From contig JAJYGK010000118.1 of assembly GCA_021790715.1 (NCBI GenBank), positions 1 to 12,141 of the forward strand: a DNA stretch of 12,141 nt, written 5' to 3'. Below, piece by piece: positions 6,869-12,141 of this stretch; the first letter of the stretch is position 1; every line of letters begins with the position of its first letter. The notes under the pieces were generated by a model that saw only the letters and a program-made list of their open reading frames with translations, was not told the DNA's origin and did not search any database. Origin of the DNA: Chloroflexota bacterium (lineage in GTDB: Bacteria; Chloroflexota; Limnocylindria; Limnocylindrales; CSP1-4). A program made the translations under genes and the position numbers.

Positions 6869-8625
6869 CCGGGCTGCCCAACCCGGAGAACGACGGCCCC
6901 GGCGCGGCCGGGCACGCCGAGGTCGAGCTGAAGTACGACGTGATCGATCGGGCCGCCCTGGAGGACTGCCTCGGCGGCCCCGACGTCGCGGGCCTCGCCG
7001 GCGGACCCTGGCGCGACGTGCTCGTCGAAGATCGCTACGTGGACACTCCGGACGGCGCCGTGCGTCGGGCGGGGTACGCGGCACGGATCCGCGAGCGCGA
7101 CGGCGCACGCCTCCTCGGGCTCAAGTCGCTGACGCCGTCACGGGGGGCGCTGCACCGGCGGCTCGAGATCGAGGCGCCTGCCGGCGACGGGCCGGACCCG
7201 GCCGCGTGGCCCGCGAGCGCGGCGCGCGATCGGCTCCGCGAGGTGGCCGGCGACCGACCACTCGGCGAGCTCTTCCGGATCCGGCAGCGGCGCCGGGTCC
7301 GCGTCGTGGGCGACGCCGAGGCGGGATCCGCGGAGATCAGCCTCGACGACGTGGAGATCCTGCTCGGCGAGAAGCCGCTGGCCGCCTTTCCCGTGCTCGA
7401 GGTGGAGCTGCGCAGCGGCGACGAGTCCGTGATCCGGCAGGTGGCCGCAGTGGTCGAGGCGACCGGCGCGGTGCGGGCCTCACGGAGATCCAAGTTCGAG
7501 GCGGCGCTCGAACTCGTGCAGGCACCCGCCGGGGAGCCCGGGCAGGCGGACACCGGGGAGCTCGGGCAGCCACCCGCCGGGGAGCTCGGGCAGGCGGACA
7601 CCGCCGCCGCGCCCGGACCAGCGGGCGGCGAACCCCCGCTCGAGGAGAAGCCTGCGGCGCCCGCGCCGGAGTCGCCCGGACCTGCCATCGCGGTGGGGCG
7701 ATCGCCCGGCATCTCGGCCGACGACCTGTTCTCCGAGGCCGGGCGCAAGGCCGTGCGGTTCCAGCTCGCGCGGCTGCTCGCCGCCCAGGAGGGCACCCGG
7801 TCGGGATCGAGCCCGGCCGACCTGCACCACATGCGCGTGGCCACCCGGCGCATGCGGGCCGCGTGGCGCGTCTTCGGCGATGCCTACCGCCCCGCCCGGG
7901 TCCGCGCCTCCGTGCGCGCGCTGCGGACGCTCGGCCGGCACCTCGGGATGGTGCGCGACCTCGACGTGCTGCTCGACGGCCTGGCGGCCTATGCCGAGCC
8001 GCTGGGCCCCGCCGAGCAGGCGGCGCTGAAGCCGCTCGAGACCGCCTGGCGGGCGGAGCGGGATGCCGCGCGCGCCGCGCTGTCCCGCCACCTCGACTCC
8101 GCCGCGTACCGGCGATTCGTCGAGGGCCAGGTCGCCTTTGCCGAGACGCCGGGCCAGGACGCGCGAGCGGCCGGCCCGACCGATCCGCGCCGGGTGCGGG
8201 AGATGGTGCCGAGCCGCCTGTGGGCGGCGTACGGGGTGGCCCGGGCCTACGACGGCGTCCTGCGGTGGGCCGACCTGGCGACGCTGCACCAGCTGCGCAT
8301 CGCGGTGAAGCGGCTTCGGGACTCGACCGACTGCGTGCGCGAAGGGCTCGGACCCGACGCCGACGTCCTGCTGGAACGGCTGGTCGGCGTCCAGGACCAC
8401 CTCGGCGCCCTGCACGACGCGGATGTCGCCGCCGGGCTGGCCCGGACCTTCCTGGTCGAGCATTCGGCGACGCTCACGCCGGCCTCGATCAACGCGGTCG
8501 GGGCGTACCTGGCCGGGCGGGAGCGGGAGGTCGCGCGGTTGCGACGCACCATCGGGCCGTCCTGGCGCCGCGTCACCTCGCTCGAGTTCCGGCGCGGACT
8601 GGGTCGTGCCGTGGCACAGCTGTGA
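6865..8625 (+). CDS. CYTH-CHAD fusion protein, polyphosphate binding / triphosphate-tunnel enzyme
   Basis: A 586-residue cytosolic protein with two domains. The N-terminal CYTH domain (about 17-218) has the EXEXK signature (Glu19, Glu21, Lys23 in AEVELKYD) and many basic and acidic residues expected to line a triphosphate tunnel, such as RYVDT, ARIRERDG, LGLKSLT, RRLEIE and LEVELRSG. A Pro/Ala/Gly-rich linker (about 220-283) contains a 24-bp tandem repeat. The C-terminal CHAD domain (about 284-586) shows LHHMRVATRRMRA (320-332), RDLDVLL (364-370), LHQLRIAVKRLRDS (474-487) and VQDHLGALHDADV (509-521). CHAD domains bind polyphosphate and can target proteins to polyphosphate granules; CYTH enzymes hydrolyse triphosphates. 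GTG is the start: it overlaps the ppk stop as GTGA and follows GAGGGG by about six bases. Its place directly behind ppk fits a role in binding or degrading the product. Confidence 0.93.
   Translation: MTGLPNPENDGPGAAGHAEVELKYDVIDRAALEDCLGGPDVAGLAGGPWRDVLVEDRYVDTPDGAVRRAGYAARIRERDGARLLGLKSLTPSRGALHRRLEIEAPAGDGPDPAAWPASAARDRLREVAGDRPLGELFRIRQRRRVRVVGDAEAGSAEISLDDVEILLGEKPLAAFPVLEVELRSGDESVIRQVAAVVEATGAVRASRRSKFEAALELVQAPAGEPGQADTGELGQPPAGELGQADTAAAPGPAGGEPPLEEKPAAPAPESPGPAIAVGRSPGISADDLFSEAGRKAVRFQLARLLAAQEGTRSGSSPADLHHMRVATRRMRAAWRVFGDAYRPARVRASVRALRTLGRHLGMVRDLDVLLDGLAAYAEPLGPAEQAALKPLETAWRAERDAARAALSRHLDSAAYRRFVEGQVAFAETPGQDARAAGPTDPRRVREMVPSRLWAAYGVARAYDGVLRWADLATLHQLRIAVKRLRDSTDCVREGLGPDADVLLERLVGVQDHLGALHDADVAAGLARTFLVEHSATLTPASINAVGAYLAGREREVARLRRTIGPSWRRVTSLEFRRGLGRAVAQL
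7531..7602 (+). repeat. Three-unit 24-bp tandem repeat in the CYTH-CHAD linker
   Basis: Three consecutive 24-bp units each begin GGGGAGC and encode GEPGQADT, GELGQPPA and GELGQADT (residues 223-246). Units 1 and 3 differ at one base; unit 2 diverges in its last third. The array keeps the reading frame and only lengthens the flexible linker, so copy number could vary between strains by slippage. Confidence 0.85.
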
Positions 8626-8638
8626 GGAGAGGGACCCC

Positions 8639-9154
8639 ATGAGCGATGGCGGTCGGCGGCACGGGGAGCACGAGGTGGACCTCTACCTGGTCCGCCACGC
8701 GCACGCGGGCGACGCGGAGACGTGGCGCGGCCCGGACGAGGCACGGCCCCTGTCGGCGCGGGGCAGGGAGCAGACCGCGCGACTCGCGGCGTTCCTGCAC
8801 CGCCTCGGCGGCGCGCCCGGGCTGATCCTGACGAGCCCGAAGCTCCGGGCGTCGGAGACGGCGGCACCGATCGCGGACGCCATCGGGGCACAGGTCCGCG
8901 CCGAGCCGATCCTGGCCGAGGCGCCCGACCTGCTCGACCTGGAGCGCCTCCTGGCCGCCGCCGGAGACCCGGCCTCCGTGCTGATCGTCGGGCACGACCC
9001 CGACCTCACCTCGATCCTCGAGGAGATCACGGGGGCGACGTCGATACCGCTGCCGAAGGCCGCTCTCGCGCGCGTCACCTCGTCCCGGCCGCTCGTGCCG
9101 GGATCCGGCGTCCTGCGCTGGCTGCTGCCGCCCGACGTGCTGCCGGAGGCATAG
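8639..9154 (+). CDS. SixA-type histidine phosphatase
   Basis: A 171-residue member of the histidine phosphatase superfamily, closest in size and motif layout to SixA, the phosphohistidine phosphatase. The catalytic LVRHAHAG motif gives Arg19 and His20 (the phospho-acceptor). SPKLRASET supplies Arg70, and VLIVGHDPDL supplies the second histidine, His119. The short length without insertions separates it from phosphoglycerate mutases. The ATG follows GGAGAGGG by about six bases, 13 bp after the CYTH-CHAD stop, so it is the last gene of the operon. Known SixA removes phosphate from HPt domains or phosphotransferase proteins; no histidine kinase is visible here. The substrate may be another phosphohistidine or a small phosphoester, and specificity cannot be read from the sequence. 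Confidence 0.88.
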   Translation: MSDGGRRHGEHEVDLYLVRHAHAGDAETWRGPDEARPLSARGREQTARLAAFLHRLGGAPGLILTSPKLRASETAAPIADAIGAQVRAEPILAEAPDLLDLERLLAAAGDPASVLIVGHDPDLTSILEEITGATSIPLPKAALARVTSSRPLVPGSGVLRWLLPPDVLPEA

Positions 9155-9347
9155 CCCGGGTCACGCCACCGCCCCGCGGCGCAGGTGCCGGCGGGGCCGC
9201 CAGGGCTGCCCGAGCCCCCGCGACACACGCGTCGCGCGCACGACACGGCCCGTCCCCGCGCCCCCGGGCGCGGTACCCTTGATCCGCGCCCCGCCGCCCA
9301 GCCCAGCAACCGGACGAGGCGCGTCCCCGCCCGGGCCCGGAGGTCAG
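9155..9347 (+). promoter_or_regulatory. Intergenic gap with hairpin and TACCCT box upstream of the second DUF47 gene
   Basis: This 193-bp gene-free gap separates the ppk operon from the second DUF47 gene. CCGCGCCC (9256-9263) and GGGCGCGG (9266-9273) form a perfect inverted repeat, which in RNA would fold as about seven pairs with a four-base loop. TACCCT at 9274-9279 begins on the very next base and is a possible -10 box. The hairpin may end the sixA transcript or act as an operator over the -35 region. The promoter call is weak because no -35 hexamer is visible. GGAGG at 9339-9343 is the ribosome site for the ATG at 9348. Confidence 0.4.
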
Positions 9348-9965
9348 ATGCGCATCCGGCTGATCCCGCGCGAGGAGCGTTTCTTCGACATGTTCGTCGA
9401 GGACGCCGCCAACGTCCTGTCCGCGGCGCAGCACCTCGAGGAGATGCTGCGCACGTACGACAACGTGGACCATCGCGCAAAAGAACTGTTTGCGATGGAA
9501 CACCACGGCGACGAGATCAGCCACAACATCGGGCGGCGGCTGAACCAGACGTTCGTCACGCCATTCGATCGCGAGGATATCGTCGGGCTGATCTCCGGAC
9601 TGGACGACGTGCTCGACCTCATCGAGGAAGTCGCCGACACGTTCATTCTGTACCAGGTGGACGAGCCGACGCCCGCCTCGCTCAAGCAGGCCCACATCAT
9701 CGTCAAGCAGACCGAGGCGATCCACGAGGCGCTGAAACGGCTGGGATCGTTCGACGGCCTCCAGCAGTACTGGACCGAGATCAACCGGCTGGAGAACGAA
9801 GGCGATCGCATCACGCGGGCGGCGGTCGCCGGCCTCTTTTCCGAGAAGACGCGTGCGACCGACATCATCAAGTGGAAGGACATCTACGGCCTGCTCGAGG
9901 CGACGATCGACAAGTGCGAGGATGTCGCGGACATCATCGAGAAGATCGTCGTGAAGCACGCGTAG
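9348..9965 (+). CDS. DUF47 / PhoU-like protein, second copy
   Basis: A 205-residue helical cytosolic protein of the DUF47 (PhoU-like) family, expected to regulate a PiT permease. Both internal repeats keep the acidic motifs: MEHHGDE (50-56), TPFDRED (71-77) and DDVLDLIEE (86-94) in the first; LENEGDRI (148-155) and the run WKDIYGLLEATIDKCEDVAD (176-195) in the second. It is therefore the canonical copy, whereas the one at 508 looks degraded in its second half. I chose ATG 9348 because it has GGAGG five bases upstream and gives the family start MRIRLIPREERFFDMF; the in-frame TTG at 9279 adds a low-complexity stretch. Its natural partner pit lies at 10500, but a minus-strand gene sits between them. 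Its base composition is a little less GC-rich than that of the ppk operon. Confidence 0.92.
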   Translation: MRIRLIPREERFFDMFVEDAANVLSAAQHLEEMLRTYDNVDHRAKELFAMEHHGDEISHNIGRRLNQTFVTPFDREDIVGLISGLDDVLDLIEEVADTFILYQVDEPTPASLKQAHIIVKQTEAIHEALKRLGSFDGLQQYWTEINRLENEGDRITRAAVAGLFSEKTRATDIIKWKDIYGLLEATIDKCEDVADIIEKIVVKHA

Positions 9966-9981
9966 CGGCGTGGACGATCCA

Positions 9982-9998
9982 TCGCGCGGGAAGCGCGA
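9982..9998. terminator. Stem-loop after the second DUF47 gene, candidate terminator
   Basis: TCGCGC (9982-9987) and GCGCGA (9993-9998) pair around a five-base loop, 17 bases after the DUF47 stop. A longer alternative stem, GCGAGGCC (9995-10002) with GGCCTCGC (10042-10049), shares bases with it, so only one can form at a time. No T-run follows. The region lies between convergent genes, where terminators are expected. Confidence 0.4.
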
Positions 9999-10073
9999 GG
10001 CCATCCCCGTCCGCGGCCCGATCACCCGGTCGCGAACGCGCGGCCTCGCACCGTCGCCGAACGGGGCGCCGGA

Positions 10074-10415
10074 TCAGGACGCGGCCGTCTCCGACTTCGG
10101 GCGGCGGCCGCGGCGTGGACGACGCTCGGGCGTCATCAGCCCGACCAGCAGATGGTCGCCGCGCAGCTGGACGGCGATCTCCTTGCCGGCGTCCCGGGCG
10201 ACCTTCAGCAGCCGCTGCCGGATCGTGGCCGGCTTCTCGCCGTCGTCGAGGGCAACCTTGAATACGTCGTCCGGCGTCTGCAGCCTGTCGATCACGGATT
10301 TGCGCAACGTCTCGTACTGCTCGAGGCGCGCCTGCGCCGCGGGACTGAGCGTGCGCACCGGTTTCGGTGCAACTGCCGGCGTCATCGCCGCGGGATCGGT
10401 CTTGCGAATCTTCAC
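10074..10415 (-). CDS. Hypothetical protein with basic AT-hook-like C-terminus
   Basis: I do not recognise the family. The 113-residue product starts at GTG 10415, with AGAGGAG six bases upstream (complement of 10422-10428), a good ribosome site; the open frame continues further upstream, but this start is the best supported. The N-terminus is Pro/Ala-rich. A charged, probably helical middle follows (28-85, including LSPAAQARLEQYETLRKSVI and TIRQRLLKVARDAGKEIAVQ), then a short possible strand, DHLLVGLM. The tail RRPRRGRRPKSE (98-109) is strongly basic and resembles an AT-hook, suggesting nucleic-acid or polyanion (perhaps polyphosphate) binding. It faces the opposite way to its neighbours, splits a DUF47-pit pair and shares an 84-bp divergent gap with pit. 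That arrangement suits a small regulator, but this is inference. Confidence 0.72.
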   Translation of the reverse strand: MKIRKTDPAAMTPAVAPKPVRTLSPAAQARLEQYETLRKSVIDRLQTPDDVFKVALDDGEKPATIRQRLLKVARDAGKEIAVQLRGDHLLVGLMTPERRPRRGRRPKSETAAS

Positions 10416-10439
10416 GCCAGACTCCTCTGGGCATGGATA

Positions 10440-10467
10440 TGGACGCGTCAAACGGCGACAGGATAAT
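10440..10467 (+). promoter_or_regulatory. Candidate promoter of the second pit gene
   Basis: TGGACG (10440-10445) matches the -35 consensus at four of six positions. Sixteen bases later GATAAT (10462-10467) matches the -10 consensus at five of six. Transcription would start near 10474, leaving a leader of about 26 bases. GACGCGTC (10442-10449) is a perfect 8-bp palindrome overlapping the -35 element and could be an operator half-site. No Shine-Dalgarno sequence is visible before the ATG at 10500. Confidence 0.45.
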
Positions 10468-10499
10468 CGGTCCGCCGAAACGCTGCCAATTCCGACCCG

Positions 10500-11510
10500 A
10501 TGAACAGCGGGATCACGTACGCGCTGGTCGGGATTTTCGCCCTGGCGGTGCTGTTCGACTACATCAACGGTTTCCACGACACCGCGAATGCGATCGCCAC
10601 ATCCGTGACGACGCGAGCGCTGCCACCCGGCATCGCGATCGTGCTGTCCGCGATCGCGAATTTCCTGGGTGCACTCACCGGGACCGAGGTCGCCGCAACG
10701 ATCGGCAGCGGAATCGTCACGACGCCCGCCGGGGGAGACGGCCAGATGATCATCGCGGCCGCGCTCGTGGGCGGCATCTGCTGGAACCTCCTCACCTGGC
10801 GGCTCGGGCTGCCGAGCTCGAGCAGCCACGCCCTGATCGGCGGGCTGCTGGGCGGCACCCTCGCGGCGCTCGGGGCGTCCGCCGTGCACGTCGGATCGCT
10901 CGTCGAGAAGGTCGTCCTGCCGCTGGTGGGATCACCGTTCGTCGGCGGGCTGGGGGCCTTCCTCCTGATGGTCGTGCTGCTCAACGTGTTCCGGCGGGCC
11001 GACCCGCACAGGATCAACCAGCGGTTCCGCCGCCTGCAGCTGCTGTCGGCCACCTACATGGCGTTCAGCCACGGGTCGAACGACGCGCAGAAGACGATGG
11101 GGATCATGACCGCCGCCCTCGTCACCGCCGGCATCCTGCCCTCGTTCAAGGTCCCGATCTGGATCATGGTGCTCGCCGCGACGGCGATCTCGATGGGCAC
11201 CGCGGCCGGCGGCTGGCGGATCATCAAGACGATGGGGCAGCGCGTGGTCAAGATCGACCCCGTCCACGGGTTCGCGGCCGAGACCGCGGCCGCCACCGTC
11301 ATCGTCGGCGCCAGCCACCTGGGGATGCCCGTCTCGACGACCCACGTCGTCTCCGGGGCGATCATGGGCTCCGGCGCCAGCGACCGGCTCACGGCCGTCC
11401 GGTGGGGCATCGCCGGCAACATCGTGTGGGCGTGGGTCCTCACGATCCCGGCCAGCGCCGCCGTCGCGGCCCTTGCCTGGGTCGTCCTGCACGCGGCGGC
11501 GGCCCTGTAG
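10500..11510 (+). CDS. pit: PiT-family inorganic phosphate permease, complete
   Basis: A complete 336-residue inner-membrane phosphate permease with about ten hydrophobic segments. The first PiT signature is NGFHDTANAIATS (23-35) and the inverted second is FSHGSNDAQKTMG (189-201). SSSSHALIGG (106-115) and GMPVSTTHVVSGAIMGSG (275-292) are the two conserved serine-rich loops; the latter has the usual STTH, unlike the permease at the left edge. It should import phosphate or metal-phosphate by ion symport. The length is typical for short bacterial PiT proteins that lack a large central loop. The ATG gives the family start MNSGITYALVGIFALAVLFDY at its expected place, although no ribosome site precedes it. 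Its probable regulator is the DUF47 protein at 9348. It converges on gltX. Confidence 0.95.
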   Translation: MNSGITYALVGIFALAVLFDYINGFHDTANAIATSVTTRALPPGIAIVLSAIANFLGALTGTEVAATIGSGIVTTPAGGDGQMIIAAALVGGICWNLLTWRLGLPSSSSHALIGGLLGGTLAALGASAVHVGSLVEKVVLPLVGSPFVGGLGAFLLMVVLLNVFRRADPHRINQRFRRLQLLSATYMAFSHGSNDAQKTMGIMTAALVTAGILPSFKVPIWIMVLAATAISMGTAAGGWRIIKTMGQRVVKIDPVHGFAAETAAATVIVGASHLGMPVSTTHVVSGAIMGSGASDRLTAVRWGIAGNIVWAWVLTIPASAAVAALAWVVLHAAAAL

Positions 11511-11588
11511 CCCCGCGGCGCGCCGCCGCCGACCCGCGCGCCCTGCGCGCCGACCGGCCCCGCGAGCGCGCTCCGGTCCCGGTGCAAT
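11511..11588. terminator. Cluster of GC-rich stem-loops between convergent pit and gltX
   Basis: The 78-bp gap contains three possible hairpins. GCGGCGCGCCGC (11515-11526) is a perfect 12-bp palindrome. GCGCGC (11536-11541) pairs with GCGCGC (11545-11550) around CCT. GACCGG (11552-11557) pairs with CCGGTC (11573-11578). They probably block transcription from both sides. None is followed by a T-run. Confidence 0.45.
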
Positions 11589-12141
11589 CTATGCCGCCGG
11601 CAGCCGCTCCCGGAGCGACGCGATCGCGGCGTCCAGCCGGTCGAGTGTCCGGCGCGGGCCGAGCGCCACCATCGTGTCGAACAGCGGCGGCGAGACCGTC
11701 CGCCCCGTGATCGCGACGCGGATCGCCATGAACAGGTCGCCCGGCTTCCACCCGTGCGCGGCGGCCGCGTCCCGGAGCGGGCCCTCGAGCTCGTCGGCCT
11801 CGAAGCTCACGCGTCCCTGCGCGTCGATCGTCCCGCGCGCCGTCTCCAGGCCGAGCAGGGTCGTGTCGGTGTCCCAGCGCTTCGGGACGAGCAGGGCCGG
11901 GTCGAGCGCGAGGTCGTCCACGAACAGGAAGTCGACGAGGTCGCCGATCGCGCCGAGGACGGGCAGGCGCTCCCGGACGAGCGGCACCAGCGGCAGGATC
12001 TCCTCCGCCGAGGGACGGCGCACGAGCCGCGCCCCGCCCGCCTCGCGCACGGCGAGGTGGTCGGCGAGGAACGGCACGAGCCGCTCGGCAAGGTCCTCCG
12101 GGGCGAGCCGGCGGATCCACTGGCCGTTCAGCCACTCCAGG
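11589..12141 (-). CDS. gltX: Glutamyl-tRNA synthetase, C-terminal part (5' end outside window)
   Basis: The last 183 residues of a class I glutamyl-tRNA synthetase, which charges tRNA-Glu with glutamate in the cytosol. The visible part runs from the end of the catalytic region, LEWLNGQWIRRL (minus strand from 12140), into the helical anticodon-binding domain. It ends with GDLFMAIRVAITGRTVSPPLFDTM and LGPRRTLDRLDAAI, which are highly characteristic of GltX. The frame is open to the right edge and stops with TAG at 11591-11589. The HIGH and KMSKS motifs lie outside the window. The ATG at 12077 is internal. It is a housekeeping gene that ends the phosphate region; it might instead be a second GltX copy or a GluX-type enzyme, which the missing part would decide. 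Confidence 0.93.
   Translation of the reverse strand, partial: LEWLNGQWIRRLAPEDLAERLVPFLADHLAVREAGGARLVRRPSAEEILPLVPLVRERLPVLGAIGDLVDFLFVDDLALDPALLVPKRWDTDTTLLGLETARGTIDAQGRVSFEADELEGPLRDAAAAHGWKPGDLFMAIRVAITGRTVSPPLFDTMVALGPRRTLDRLDAAIASLRERLPAA

Noticed and set aside
9227..10449. The 7-mer ACGCGTC both upstream of the second DUF47 gene and upstream of pit
   Set aside because: It is a short CpG-rich word expected often by chance in this composition; two copies are not enough to call a shared operator.
1..11510. Possible recent segmental duplication giving rise to the two PiT/DUF47 sets
   Set aside because: The copies differ in gene order, signatures and motif content, and no shared DNA-level repeat is visible.
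1..12141. Search for tRNA genes, insertion sequences, CRISPR repeats or attachment sites
   Set aside because: None was seen; there is no transposase-like protein, no regularly spaced repeat array and no cloverleaf-like sequence in the gaps.

Overview
The window is very GC-rich (about 70% or more by eye) bacterial chromosome, densely packed with genes separated by short gaps. I see no mobile element, CRISPR array, rRNA or tRNA. The protein set, the leaderless-looking promoter with a TACAAT box a few bases before an ATG, and a small membrane protein with a DPTTG tail would fit an uncultured Chloroflexota lineage (Limnocylindria-like). A high-GC actinobacterium remains possible, and this placement is an inference only.

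The central theme is inorganic phosphate and polyphosphate. At the left edge is the 3' part of a PiT-type phosphate permease, followed by a DUF47 (PhoU-like) partner. A convergent S9 prolyl-oligopeptidase-family peptidase lies next on the minus strand (1206-3341). From a divergent promoter region (3342-3522) a compact plus-strand operon runs to 9154. Its genes are a zinc-binding DUF971 protein, a YbjQ/UPF0145 protein, a small two-TM membrane protein, polyphosphate kinase (ppk), a CYTH-CHAD fusion protein and a SixA-type histidine phosphatase. The genes overlap or lie at most 25 bp apart.

Downstream is a second DUF47 gene (9348-9965), then an unrecognised minus-strand small gene (10074-10415), then a second, complete PiT permease (10500-11510). 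The window ends in the 3' part of a convergent glutamyl-tRNA synthetase gene (gltX).

The likely joint function is uptake of phosphate by two PiT/DUF47 systems, storage as polyphosphate by PPK, and binding or turnover of polyphosphate by the CYTH-CHAD protein. SixA may act on phosphohistidine or another phosphoester nearby. No exopolyphosphatase, pst system or phoR/phoB pair is visible here. The most notable points are the two unlike PiT/DUF47 sets in opposite gene order around ppk, the apparent loss of the second metal-binding half in the first DUF47 protein, a 13-bp direct repeat next to the operon promoter, and a 9-bp perfect hairpin inside the non-conserved start of ppk.
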